Assembly: GCF_005222485.1 (NCBI RefSeq)
Contig: NZ_CP029078.1
Location: 5,917,501-5,981,500, forward strand
Direction of reading: 5' to 3'
Length of the DNA stretch: 64,000 nucleotides
From: Streptomyces griseoviridis
GTDB taxonomy: Bacteria > Actinomycetota > Actinomycetes > Streptomycetales > Streptomycetaceae
A program made the translations under genes and the position numbers. Positions within the stretch are counted from its first letter, which is position 1, and every line of letters begins with the position of its first letter. Positions 1 through 7,960 of the stretch are shown one piece after another. The notes beneath the pieces are model-generated. The model worked only from the letters and a program-made list of their open reading frames with translations, ran no database searches and was not told where the DNA came from.

Positions 1-33
1 CGAGGAGGACGTACGCCCACCGCGGCGCCGGGC

Positions 34-447
34 TCACGCGGCCCGCTCCATGAAGCGCAGCAGGTTGCCCGCGGGGTCGCGGAACGCGCAGTCCCGGACC
101 CCGTACGGCTGGTCCATCGGCTCCTGGAGCACGTCGGCGCCGGACTCCCGCACCCGCTGGAACAGCGCGTCGCAGTCGGCGGTGGAGAAGATGACGCCGC
201 GCAGCATGCCCTTGGCGAGGAGCCGGCTCAGCGCCTCCTTGTCGGCGGGCGAGGCGTCCGGGTCGGCGCCCGGCGGCTCCAGCACGATCTCCACGTCCGG
301 CTGCGAGGGCGAGCCGACGGTCACCCAGCGCATGCCCTCGAAGCCGACGTCGTTACGGATCTCGAGCCCGAGGACGTCCCGGTAGAAGGCGATGGCCTTG
401 TCGTGGTCGTCGACGGCGAGGAAACAGGTGCGCAGGGCGATGTCCAT
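34..447 (-). CDS. VOC family protein (glyoxalase/bleomycin-resistance fold)
   Basis: The protein has 137 residues, the size of a single VOC subunit made of two beta-alpha-beta-beta-beta halves. The N-terminal half reads FLAVDDHDKAIAFYRDVLGLE, a classical VOC opening, and the C-terminal half ends DPAGNLLRFMER, where the Glu of the last strand is the usual metal ligand. A GGAG sequence precedes the ATG. VOC proteins are metal-dependent lyases, dioxygenases or binding proteins, and the substrate cannot be read from sequence. It lies 26 bp downstream of an AraC-type regulator on the same strand, a frequent pairing that suggests co-transcription. Confidence 0.85.
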   Translation of the reverse strand: MDIALRTCFLAVDDHDKAIAFYRDVLGLEIRNDVGFEGMRWVTVGSPSQPDVEIVLEPPGADPDASPADKEALSRLLAKGMLRGVIFSTADCDALFQRVRESGADVLQEPMDQPYGVRDCAFRDPAGNLLRFMERAA

Positions 448-473
448 GGCTCCAGGCTAGGACCTGCCGCTGG

Positions 474-893
474 TCACGACCCGTCGTCCGGTCGCCGGGG
501 GCGGCGGCTCGGCCGGGTGAAGCGGCGGGTCACACAGGGCGGGATCAAGGAGCCCGCCTCGTGCGAGCGGGCCCGGTAGGCGCTCGGGGTCTCGCCGACC
601 AGCTCCGTGAAGCGGGAGCTGAAGGAGCCGAGCGAGGTGCAGCCGACCGCGAGGCAGACCTCCGTCACCGACAGGTCGCCCCGACGCAGCAGCGCCTTGG
701 CGCGCTCGACCCGGCGGGTCATGAGGTAGCCGTACGGGGTCTCGCCGTACTCCGCGCGGAAACTGCGCTGGAAGTGGCCGGGCGACATCAGGGCGGTGCG
801 GGCCAGCTCCGGCACGTCCAGCGGGAGGGCGTACTCCCGGTCCATCCGGTCCCGCGCCCGCCGCAACCGCACCAGATCCTCACGGTTCACCAC
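474..893 (-). CDS. AraC-family transcriptional regulator (DNA-binding domain only)
   Basis: This 139-residue protein consists almost entirely of the AraC/XylS DNA-binding domain. Two helix-turn-helix units are visible: LPELARTALMSPGHFQRSF-like near residues 25-46 and VTEVCLAVGCTSLGSFSSRF near 75-95, followed by the family signature GETPSAYR. There is no N-terminal ligand domain, so it resembles short SoxS/MarA-size regulators. The C-terminus is a basic Arg/Pro-rich tail. It lies directly upstream of the VOC gene and probably controls it. The frame opens with two GTG codons, and the first follows a weak GGCAGGG. Confidence 0.85.
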   Translation of the reverse strand: MVNREDLVRLRRARDRMDREYALPLDVPELARTALMSPGHFQRSFRAEYGETPYGYLMTRRVERAKALLRRGDLSVTEVCLAVGCTSLGSFSSRFTELVGETPSAYRARSHEAGSLIPPCVTRRFTRPSRRPRRPDDGS

Positions 894-1170
894 CCTGCCA
901 GGATCGCACGACCACCACGGATGGCGCGCCCCGCCCGGGGGAAGGCTTCGCCCGGGGCTCGCGTCGTGCGGGGACGGGCTGGCTCCCCGGAGCTGCGGAC
1001 AACGTCAGACGCAGGCCGGCCGGCGCCGCGGGCCGGGGCGGCGGTGTCGACCGGGGAGCTGGGCTGCCCGCAGTACGGTGGGGCCGCGCGGGCCGCACAT
1101 CCAGGTGAACGACTCCACACCCGACCGCCCTCGCGGCCGTCCACGCCGCTTGCTCACCGGAGCCGCCGAC

Positions 1171-1989
1171 ATGACCGAGCAGTCCGCCGCACACGCCGCC
1201 GCCGTCACCGACCGGGCCCGCCTCGCCGGAAGCGCGTACCGCAGCGACCGGGAACTCGCCGCCCGCCAGTCGCTCTACCGCTGGCAGACGCCCCGGCACG
1301 ACCTGCCCGGCATCGTCGCGGGGCAGCTGAGCGGTGTACGCGGGCGCGTGGTCGAAGTCGGCTGCGGCAACGGCACGTTCATCCAACGGCTCCGCGCCGA
1401 CCGGCCCGATCTGGCCCTGCTCGGCCTGGACATCTCCGCGGGCATCCTCGCCCGGGTGCCCGGCCCGGTCGCCGTGGCGGACGCCACCCGCCTGCCGCTG
1501 GCGCCCGGGAGCGCCGACGCCGTCCTGGCGCTGCACATGCTGTACCACGTCCCCGACATCCCCCGGGCGGTCAGCGAGCTGTCCCGAGTGGCCACGCCTG
1601 ACGGGCTGGTGATCGCCTCCACCAACAGCCGCCGGGACAAAGCCGAACTCGACGACCTGTGGCGGCGGGCCGCAGGCGATGTCCTCGGCACCGGGCAGGG
1701 CCCGGCCCGGATCTCGCTCAGCGCCCGCTTCTTCCTGGAGGACGCCCCGGGCTTCCTGGGGGAGGAGTTCAGCCGCGTGGAGACGATCGAACTGCCCGGC
1801 ACCGTCACGGTCCGCGACCCCGAGCCCGTCATCGCGCACCTGGCCTCCTACCGCGCCTGGGCCGACCAGCACGAGGCGCCCTTCGACGCCACGATCGAAC
1901 GGGCCCGCACGATCGCGTCCGACCACATCGCCCGCCACGGAACCTTCACGGTCACCTGCTTGAGCGGCGTGCTTGTCTGCCGTCGGTGA
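1171..1989 (+). CDS. class I SAM-dependent methyltransferase
   Basis: The product is a 272-residue soluble protein with a Rossmann methyltransferase core. Motif I is VVEVGCGNGTF around residue 60, followed by LLGLDISAGIL (acidic loop) and ADATRLPLAPGSADAVLALHMLYHV, the post-motif pattern of the UbiE/Methyltransf_11 class. The ATG at 1171 was chosen because the longer upstream frame is Arg/Pro-rich shadow coding; only a weak CCGGAG precedes it. The acceptor substrate is unknown. It is monocistronic: a compound terminator belonging to sodN sits just downstream on the other strand. Confidence 0.8.
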   Translation: MTEQSAAHAAAVTDRARLAGSAYRSDRELAARQSLYRWQTPRHDLPGIVAGQLSGVRGRVVEVGCGNGTFIQRLRADRPDLALLGLDISAGILARVPGPVAVADATRLPLAPGSADAVLALHMLYHVPDIPRAVSELSRVATPDGLVIASTNSRRDKAELDDLWRRAAGDVLGTGQGPARISLSARFFLEDAPGFLGEEFSRVETIELPGTVTVRDPEPVIAHLASYRAWADQHEAPFDATIERARTIASDHIARHGTFTVTCLSGVLVCRR

Positions 1990-2049
1990 GGGGCCGGTGT
2001 CGTCGTGGGGGAGATCCGCGTTCCGTCAACGCACCTCGCCCCGACGCGC

Positions 2050-2118
2050 AAAAAAAACCGCACCCTCCCCACCACCCAGCCGACTCCGATGAGTCGTGGG
2101 TCGTGGGTCGGGTGCGGT
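2050..2118 (-). terminator. intrinsic terminator of sodN
   Basis: Read on the minus strand, CCGCACCC (2110-2117) pairs with GGGTGCGG (2058-2065), followed at once by a run of eight T (complement of A2050-2057). A second short hairpin, GACTC/GAGTC (2082-2095), sits inside the loop. It starts about 25 bp past the sodN stop. A T-run this long is rare in this very GC-rich DNA. Confidence 0.8.
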
Positions 2119-2143
2119 TGTGGTGCTTGGGTGGACGTGAAGG

Positions 2144-2539
2144 TCAGGCCTTCTTCGTCTCCCAGAAGATCTTGTCGATCTGGGCGATGTAGTCCAGGGC
2201 CTTCTGGCCCGTCGCCGGGTCGGTCGAGGCCTTGGCGGCCGAGAGGGCCTTCAGGGTCTCGTTGACCAGCTGGTGCAGCTCCGGGTACTTCTCGAAGTGC
2301 GGCGGCTTGAAGTAGTCGCTCCACAGCACGGAGACGTGGTGCTTCGCCAGCTCGGCGCGCTGCTCCTTGATGACGGTGGCCCGCGCCTGGAAGTGCGGGT
2401 CGTCGTTGGCGGCCATCTTCTCCTGCACGGCCTTCACCGACTCCGCCTCGATGCGGGCCTGGGCCGGGTCGTACACACCGCAGGGCAGGTCGCAGTGCGC
2501 GCTGACCTTGACCGTGGGGGCAAACAGGCGGGAAAGCAT
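2144..2539 (-). CDS. sodN: nickel-containing superoxide dismutase precursor
   Basis: This enzyme dismutates superoxide in the cytoplasm with a Ni(II/III) centre. The 131-residue precursor starts MLSRLFAPTVKVSA, a 14-residue leader, and the mature protein begins HCDLPCGVY: the nickel hook with His1, Cys2 and Cys6 all intact. The leader is removed by SodX, encoded divergently 145 bp away. The chosen ATG has a GGAAGGA ribosome site, and the longer frame upstream is not needed. Length and sequence match the Streptomyces NiSOD family closely. In S. coelicolor nickel and the Fur-family regulator Nur control sodN inversely to the iron enzyme; here that is inference. Confidence 0.97.
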   Translation of the reverse strand: MLSRLFAPTVKVSAHCDLPCGVYDPAQARIEAESVKAVQEKMAANDDPHFQARATVIKEQRAELAKHHVSVLWSDYFKPPHFEKYPELHQLVNETLKALSAAKASTDPATGQKALDYIAQIDKIFWETKKA

Positions 2540-2684
2540 GGAGCGTTCCTTCCTCGTGATCGTCTTCTCAGGTCCGACATTACTCCCTGGGAAGGCTGAT
2601 TTCGCGAGTGCCCCCATGCGCCTAGGACAAAAGTCCGGGGTCAGACTGAGACTGGTGGAGGATCGGACCGGGGAGGTGCCGGTA

Positions 2685-3119
2685 ATGCCGGAGCTGTCGC
2701 AGGAGATCGAGCGCGGGCGGGCCCTGCTGCCCTATGGGGCCGCCCAGGTGACGGGGCCGTCCATGGTGCCCACGCTGCGGCACGGGGACCGGCTGGTGGT
2801 GCGCTGGGGCGGGCGCGTGCGGGCCGGTGACGTCGTCGTCCTGCGCCATCCCTTCCAGCAGGACCTGCTCGTCGTCAAGCGGGCCGCCGAGCGCCGGGAC
2901 GGCGGCTGGTGGGTGCTCGGGGACAATCCGTTCGCGGGCGGCGACAGCACCGACTACGGCACCGTCCCCGAGGAACTGGTGCTCGGCCGGGTGCGGCTGC
3001 GGTACCGGCCGCTCCAGGCGGGTCAGCGCTCGCCGCTCGCGCTGGCGCGCTGGGCCTTCTCGGCGGCCCGGCCCGTGCTCTCCGACCGGTCGGCCTCCAG
3101 GCGTTTGCGGGCCCGGTAG
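2685..3119 (+). CDS. sodX: nickel-type superoxide dismutase maturation protease
   Basis: SodX is a signal-peptidase-like Ser/Lys protease that trims the 14-residue leader of SodN so that nickel can bind. The 144-residue protein shows GPSMVPTL (catalytic Ser, around residue 28), DLLVVKR (catalytic Lys) and GDNPFAGGDSTDYG, the S26 peptidase box that follows the Lys. There is no evident membrane anchor, which fits a cytosolic protease. The ATG at 2685 has an excellent GGGGAGGTG site; the longer frame runs back through the sodN promoter. It is divergent from sodN, and its last 97 bp overlap the convergent gene at 3023-3652. Confidence 0.93.
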   Translation: MPELSQEIERGRALLPYGAAQVTGPSMVPTLRHGDRLVVRWGGRVRAGDVVVLRHPFQQDLLVVKRAAERRDGGWWVLGDNPFAGGDSTDYGTVPEELVLGRVRLRYRPLQAGQRSPLALARWAFSAARPVLSDRSASRRLRAR

Positions 3120-3652
3120 GCGGCCACGTTGGCGCGGGTCGCGCAGCGGTCGGAGCAGTAGCGCCGGGAGCGGTTGGTAGACGTGTCCAGGTAGGCGTTG
3201 CGGCACGGCGGCGCCTCGCACAGGCCCAGCCGGTCGACGCCGTACTCGGTCAGGTGGAAGGCCAGGCCCATGGCGGCGATGGCCGCGTAGCCCGCTGTCG
3301 CGTTGGACGGGTGGTCGGCGAGGTGCATGTGCCACAGCGGGCGGCCGTCGTCGTCCCGGTGGTCGTGCCCGGAGATCTGCGGGCTCACCGGGAACTCCAG
3401 GAGCAGGGAGTTGAGGAGGTCAACCGCGAGGGTCTCGTCGTCGCCGTCGGCCGCCTCGAAGACCGCGCGCAGCCTGCCGCGCACCGACCGGAACCGGGTG
3501 ACGTCGGCGTCGGTGGCGCGGCGGGCCGCCGACGCGTTCGCGCCGAACAGGCCCCGCACCGCCTCGACCGAGGTCAGGGAGTCCTTGCCCCGGCCGGGTT
3601 CCTCGCTGTTGACGAGCCGAACCGCGTAGTCCGAGTAATAGGCCAGTTCCAC
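3023..3652 (-). CDS. CGNR/ABATE-type zinc-finger regulator
   Basis: The protein has 209 residues. The N-terminal ABATE domain (MELAYYSDYAVRLVNSEE..., with RFRSVRGRLRAVFEA) is followed by a C-terminal treble-clef zinc finger: GLCEAPPC...YLDTSTNRSRRYCSDRC. The canonical CGNR tetrad is CATR here, but the cysteines and the RRYCS core remain. Such proteins are regarded as stress-linked transcription regulators that bind DNA through the zinc finger. It starts at a GTG. Its 3' end overlaps the 3' end of sodX by 97 bp in the opposite direction, and both C-termini look genuine. Confidence 0.85.
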   Translation of the reverse strand: MELAYYSDYAVRLVNSEEPGRGKDSLTSVEAVRGLFGANASAARRATDADVTRFRSVRGRLRAVFEAADGDDETLAVDLLNSLLLEFPVSPQISGHDHRDDDGRPLWHMHLADHPSNATAGYAAIAAMGLAFHLTEYGVDRLGLCEAPPCRNAYLDTSTNRSRRYCSDRCATRANVAAYRARKRLEADRSESTGRAAEKAQRASASGER

Positions 3653-3762
3653 TTGTTAGTCCTTACGGCGGTGTTCTAGGGTCGTGCCGGCGGTCGGGTA
3701 ATGGCTGATCGTCCATACAGGGTATTACGGTACTGCGCGTCGTCACCCGACGGAGGAGCCCG

Positions 3763-4575
3763 ATGACGGACATGGACACCGAGACGCGGACAGCGGCGGC
3801 CGCGGCGCCCGGCACCGGGAGCGGCGGCTTCGGCACCGACTGGGCCGCCTGGCAGCGGAGCTGGGACCGCCAGCAGGAGTGGTACATGCCCGACCGCGAG
3901 GAGCGCTTCAGCACCATGCTCGACATGGTCGAGGCGCTCACCGGACCCGCCCCGCGCGTCCTGGACCTCGCCTGCGGCACCGGCACCATCACCGCCCGGC
4001 TGCTCGACCGGCTGCCCGGCGCCACCAGCACAGGCGTCGACCTCGACCCCGCGCTGCTGGCCATCGCCGAGGGCACCTTCGCGGGCGACGACCGGGTCTC
4101 CCTCGTCACCGCGGACCTCAAGGACCCCGACTGGACGGCGCGGCTGCCGCACGACGCCTACGACGCCGTCCTGACCGCCACGGCCCTGCACTGGCTGCAC
4201 AGCGAACCCCTCGCGGCCCTCTACGGTCAGATCGCGGGACTCGTCCGCGACGGCGGTGTCTTCATGAACGCGGACCACATGATCGACGACTCCACGCCCC
4301 GGATCAACGCGGCCGAGCGGGCGCAGCGCCACACCCGTATGGAACAGGCCAAGGCGGCGGGCGCCGTCGACTGGGCGCAGTGGTGGCGGCTGGCCGCCGA
4401 GGACCCGGTGCTCGCCGGGCCCACCGCCCGCCGCTTCGAGATCTACGGCGAGCACGCCGACGGCGACACCCCCTCCGTCGGCTGGCACGCGCGCGTCCTG
4501 CGCGAGCACGGCTTCGCCGAGGCCCGCCCGGTCTGGTGCTCCCCCTCGGACACCCTGCTGCTCGCCCTCAAGTAA
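3763..4575 (+). CDS. class I SAM-dependent methyltransferase
   Basis: The product has 270 residues and a good GGAGGAG ribosome site before the ATG. Motif I is VLDLACGTGTITARLL near residue 67, followed by STGVDLDPALLAIAE and AYDAVLTATALHWL, typical of the Methyltransf_25/trans-aconitate methyltransferase group (the LHWL motif is common there). An Ala-rich N-terminal stretch precedes the domain. The substrate is unknown. It stands alone and is closed by a near-perfect bidirectional terminator shared with the converging transporter operon. Confidence 0.82.
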   Translation: MTDMDTETRTAAAAAPGTGSGGFGTDWAAWQRSWDRQQEWYMPDREERFSTMLDMVEALTGPAPRVLDLACGTGTITARLLDRLPGATSTGVDLDPALLAIAEGTFAGDDRVSLVTADLKDPDWTARLPHDAYDAVLTATALHWLHSEPLAALYGQIAGLVRDGGVFMNADHMIDDSTPRINAAERAQRHTRMEQAKAAGAVDWAQWWRLAAEDPVLAGPTARRFEIYGEHADGDTPSVGWHARVLREHGFAEARPVWCSPSDTLLLALK

Positions 4576-4591
4576 CGCCGGGCCGCGACGC

Positions 4592-4632
4592 GCGGGAGGG
4601 GCGGTACGGATGTGCCGTACCGCCCCTCCCGC
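4592..4632. terminator. bidirectional terminator
   Basis: An 18-bp perfect inverted repeat (4592-4609 with 4615-4632) has a 5-nt loop. It lies between the stop codons of the methyltransferase (plus strand) and the ABC ATPase (minus strand), so it can serve both. There is no T-tract, which is usual for Streptomyces hairpin terminators. Confidence 0.8.
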
Positions 4633-4656
4633 CTCCGCGTTCACCCGTGCGTCCGG

Positions 4657-5466
4657 TCAGAGCACCTTCGACAGGAACGCCTTCGTCCGTTCGTGCTGCG
4701 GGTCGGTCAGCACCTCGCGCGGCCGGCCGGACTCGACGACCACACCGCCGTCCATGAAGACCAGGCTGTCGCCCACCTCGCGGGCGAAGCCCATCTCGTG
4801 GGTGACGACGATCATCGTCATGCCGGACTCGGCGAGGTCGCGCATGACGTCGAGGACGTCGCCGACCAGCTCCGGGTCGAGGGCCGAGGTCGGCTCGTCG
4901 AACAGCATCAGCTTCGGGTCCATCGCCAGGGCCCGCGCGATGGCCACCCGCTGCTGCTGGCCGCCGGAGAGCTGCGAGGGGTAGTTCCCGGCCTTGTCGG
5001 CGAGCCCCACCCGTTCGAGGAGCTGTGTCGCCCGCTCCCGCGCCTGCGCCCTGCTGACGCCCTTGACCTGCACCGGCGCCTCCATGATGTTCTCGGCGGC
5101 GGTCAGGTGCGGGAACAGGTTGAAGCGCTGGAAGACCATGCCGATGTCCCGCCGCTTCAGCGCGACCTCGCTGTCCTTCAGCTCGTACAGCTTGTCGCCC
5201 TTCTGGCGGTAGCCGACCAGCTCGCCGTCGACGTAGAGACGCCCGGCGTTGATCTTCTCCAGGTGGTTGATGCAGCGCAGGAACGTCGACTTGCCCGAGC
5301 CGGACGGGCCGATCAGGCAGAACACCTCACCCGCCTTCACCTCCAGGTCGATGCCCTGGAGGACCTCGACCTGGCCGAACGACTTGTGGACGCCCTCCGA
5401 CTTGACCATCGGCACCGACGGGTCGCGCGGGGCGCCGGCCCCGGCGCTGCTGAGCTTCTCGGTCAT
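4657..5466 (-). CDS. polar amino-acid ABC transporter, ATP-binding protein
   Basis: This is the cytoplasmic ATPase that powers an amino-acid importer (GlnQ/GluA class). It has 269 residues with Walker [10 protein letters not shown] near residue 60, the Q-loop in [14 protein letters not shown], the ABC signature [16 protein letters not shown] and Walker [13 protein letters not shown], then the switch His in VVTHEMGFA. The ATG at 5466 overlaps the permease stop by 4 bp (ATGA), indicating translational coupling and deciding the start over a longer frame. It is the last gene of the binding protein-permease-ATPase operon. Confidence 0.93.
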   Translation of the reverse strand: MTEKLSSAGAGAPRDPSVPMVKSEGVHKSFGQVEVLQGIDLEVKAGEVFCLIGPSGSGKSTFLRCINHLEKINAGRLYVDGELVGYRQKGDKLYELKDSEVALKRRDIGMVFQRFNLFPHLTAAENIMEAPVQVKGVSRAQARERATQLLERVGLADKAGNYPSQLSGGQQQRVAIARALAMDPKLMLFDEPTSALDPELVGDVLDVMRDLAESGMTMIVVTHEMGFAREVGDSLVFMDGGVVVESGRPREVLTDPQHERTKAFLSKVL

Positions 5467-6395
5467 ACCGCGACCTTCCTGCTGGAGAAGGACCCCAGAT
5501 GGGCTCGGACCTTCTGCCACGGCGTCGCCGGCAGCTGGCGGCTGGAGCCGCGCGCGTAGTACCGCTCGACGTAGTACTGGCCCACGCTCAGGATCGATGT
5601 CATGAGCAGGTACCAGGCCGCGGCGAGGAAGTACATCTCCACCGGGGCACCGGAGTTCTGCCCGATGTCCTGGGCGTAGCGGAAGAGTTCCTGGAACTGG
5701 ACGGCCGCCACCAGGGAAGTCGTCTTCAGCATGTTGATGACCTCGTTGCCCGTCGGCGGCACGATCACGCGCATCGCCTGCGGGATGACGATCCTGCGCA
5801 GCGTCTTGGCGTGGCTCATGCCCAGCGCGTGCGACGCCTCGGTCTGGCCCTCGTCGACGGCGAGCAGGCCGGCCCGGCAGATCTCGGCCATGTAGGCGGC
5901 CTCGTTGAGACCGAGGCCGAGCAGCGCCGTCAGCAGCGGCGTCATGAAGCTCGACCAGTAGTCCTTGTAGATCGGGCCGAGGTTGATGTACTGGAAGACC
6001 AGGCCCAGGTTGAACCAGACGAACAGCTGGACCAGGACCGGGGTGCCGCGGAAGAACCAGATGTAGAACCAGGCGATGGACGACGTCACCGGGTTCTTCG
6101 ACAGCCGCATCACGGCCAGGACGATGCCGCCCACGATGCCGATCACCATCGACAGGACCGTCAGCAGCAGGGTCTTGCCGACGCCGGTCAGGATCCGGTC
6201 GTCGAAGAAGTAGTCGGGCACGGCATGCCAGTTGATCTTGCCCTGGCCGAACGCGTAGACGATCGAGACCAGCAGGCCGATCGCGATGACGGCGGTGAGG
6301 TACCGCCCGTAGTGCCGGACCGGCACGGCCTTGATGGCCTGCGGTCCCGCGGCGGGCGTGTCGGGCGCCGCCGCCTTCTCGGTGTCAACAGTCAC
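5463..6395 (-). CDS. polar amino-acid ABC transporter, permease
   Basis: The protein has 310 residues and belongs to the HisM/GlnP family. A roughly 30-residue cytoplasmic N-terminus is followed by several hydrophobic segments ([60 protein letters not shown]). The ATPase-coupling EAA loop is [22 protein letters not shown]. Only one permease gene is present, so the membrane unit is probably a homodimer, unlike the two-permease GluCD system. It starts 33 bp after the binding-protein gene and overlaps the ATPase gene by 4 bp. Confidence 0.92.
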   Translation of the reverse strand: MTVDTEKAAAPDTPAAGPQAIKAVPVRHYGRYLTAVIAIGLLVSIVYAFGQGKINWHAVPDYFFDDRILTGVGKTLLLTVLSMVIGIVGGIVLAVMRLSKNPVTSSIAWFYIWFFRGTPVLVQLFVWFNLGLVFQYINLGPIYKDYWSSFMTPLLTALLGLGLNEAAYMAEICRAGLLAVDEGQTEASHALGMSHAKTLRRIVIPQAMRVIVPPTGNEVINMLKTTSLVAAVQFQELFRYAQDIGQNSGAPVEMYFLAAAWYLLMTSILSVGQYYVERYYARGSSRQLPATPWQKVRAHLGSFSSRKVAV

Positions 6396-6428
6396 GGGTC
6401 ACGCCTCTCGGTGGCCGCGGACCCGCGG

Positions 6429-7388
6429 TCACTTGCCGCCGTTGACGACGGACTCGGTGACGGCGCCTTCCTCGGCGCCCCACTTCGTGAGGATCTTCTT
6501 GTACTCGCCGCTCTTGATGACGGCGTTCATCGCGGCCTGGATCGCGTCCCGCAGCTGGGTGTTCTCCTTGCTGACGGCGATGCCGTACGGCGCGGCCTCG
6601 ACCTGCTCGCCGACCAGCTCGAAGTCCTTGCCCGCGCCGGACGTCTTCACCGCGTACGCGGCGACCGGGAAGTCCGAGGAGGCCGCGTCGACGCCGCCGG
6701 CCCGCAGCCGGGTCTGGGACTGCTGGTCGTCGTCGAACGCCTCGATGGTGAGCTTCTTGCCGCTCGGACACTTCTTCGCCTCGGCCTTGGCGAGGTCCTC
6801 GGAGACCGTTCCGCGCTCCACGGCGAGCTTCTTGCCGCACAGGTCCGCCCAGGTCGTGATCGACTCGGTGTCGCCCTTGCGCGTGTAGATGGAGACGCCC
6901 GCGGTCAGGTAGTCGACGAAGTCGACACCCTCGCCGACCTTCTTGCCGGTGTCCGGGTCGACACCGTCCTGCCGGTTCTTGTTGTCCGTCATCGCCGACA
7001 TGGAGATGTCGTAGCGCTTGGAACGTATACCGGTGAGCAGCGCGTCGAACGTGCCGTTCTCGAACTCGAACTTCACGCCGAGCTGCTTGCCCATCGCCGC
7101 CGCCAGGTCCGGGTCGAGGCCGACGACCTTGCCCGACGCGTCCTTGAACTCGACCGGCGCGTACGCGATGTCCGAGCCGACCTTGATGACCCCGGCGCTG
7201 CGGATCTCCGCGGGCAGCTTGCTCGCCAGCGGGGCGGAGCTGTCGCTCGCGCCGCCCGAGCTCTTGGCGCCGTCGTCCTTGGTCTGGTCACCGCAGCCGG
7301 TGAGGATCAGGGCGCCGGCGACCGCGATCGCCGCGACCGCGGCGGTCCTGGCGCGGGCGGTCGTACGGCGGGTGGTGAATGCGGTCAT
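6429..7388 (-). CDS. amino-acid ABC transporter, solute-binding lipoprotein
   Basis: This 319-residue protein carries a lipoprotein signal peptide: Arg-rich n-region, hydrophobic core VAAIAVAGALI and lipobox LTGC (Cys near residue 31). The mature part is a family 3 periplasmic-type binding fold (IKVGSDIAYAPVEFKDASGKVVGLDPDLA; DISMSAMTDNKNRQ), which binds glutamate, glutamine or similar polar amino acids. The ATG at 7388 is preceded by GGAGG. It is the first gene of the operon, so the promoter must lie within the 570-bp upstream gap. The exact ligand cannot be assigned. Confidence 0.92.
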   Translation of the reverse strand: MTAFTTRRTTARARTAAVAAIAVAGALILTGCGDQTKDDGAKSSGGASDSSAPLASKLPAEIRSAGVIKVGSDIAYAPVEFKDASGKVVGLDPDLAAAMGKQLGVKFEFENGTFDALLTGIRSKRYDISMSAMTDNKNRQDGVDPDTGKKVGEGVDFVDYLTAGVSIYTRKGDTESITTWADLCGKKLAVERGTVSEDLAKAEAKKCPSGKKLTIEAFDDDQQSQTRLRAGGVDAASSDFPVAAYAVKTSGAGKDFELVGEQVEAAPYGIAVSKENTQLRDAIQAAMNAVIKSGEYKKILTKWGAEEGAVTESVVNGGK

Positions 7389-7960
7389 TTTCTGGTCCTC
7401 CGGCGATGGGTGGAGTTGCCGACAGGTCGACGGGTACACGCACCTTCGGGTGTCGCGACCTTGAGTGATTACGGCATCTTGCCATTCGGTCTACGCCGTT
7501 CAGGCGACTCTCGATGTCAAAATCGGATAACAGGTCTCAGCCGAACCGCGCCGGACCGGCACACCCCCGCCGGACCATCTACGGGAATCCGCGCCGACGG
7601 CCGGAGGATCTCCCGCGCGTCTCGGTATACGGACCGGCCGCCCGAGGCGTTGCTCACTGTTTCGGCCGCAGGTCACCGAGAGGCCGGTCAGGTGTCGCCA
7701 TATTTCGTGACCATTCTCGTCACCAAGACGTGACCTGCCGGCCGCCCGATGCGCCCTTGCGCCGAATGGGCTCGTCCACGAAGCGGTCCGTCCGGTAAGA
7801 AGGTCCTTTACACCCCTCATCCGGGGCTCCGGGCGCGTGTGCGGCGCGCCCGTCGCGTATGTCCTTTACGCACCTCACAAAATCGGGCATACGCGGTCCC
7901 GCCCACCCCTCACCAGGAGTGGCAACCCTCAACCGAATGATCATCTAAGGGGTCAAAGAA
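7389..7960. other. 572-bp divergent intergenic region
   Basis: No open frame here looks like a gene. The region must hold the promoters of the amino-acid transporter (leftward) and malic enzyme (rightward). Visible elements are an inverted repeat GTGAC-N7-GTCAC (7707-7723) with a further GTGAC at 7730, and a 17-bp imperfect direct repeat (7803-7819 and 7861-7877). I cannot place promoters with confidence. Confidence 0.5.
7803..7877. repeat. 17-bp direct repeat pair upstream of malic enzyme
   Basis: GTCCTTTACACCCCTCA (7803-7819) recurs as GTCCTTTACGCACCTCA (7861-7877), 15 of 17 identical and exactly 58 bp apart. Both lie in the AT-richer promoter region 84-158 bp before the maeB start, so they are candidate binding sites for one regulator. 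No known motif was recognised. Confidence 0.4.

Noticed and set aside
5499..7733. 744-residue open frame on the plus strand
   Set aside because: It is the shadow of the amino-acid transporter genes; its residues follow the reverse complement of their codons and show no domain.
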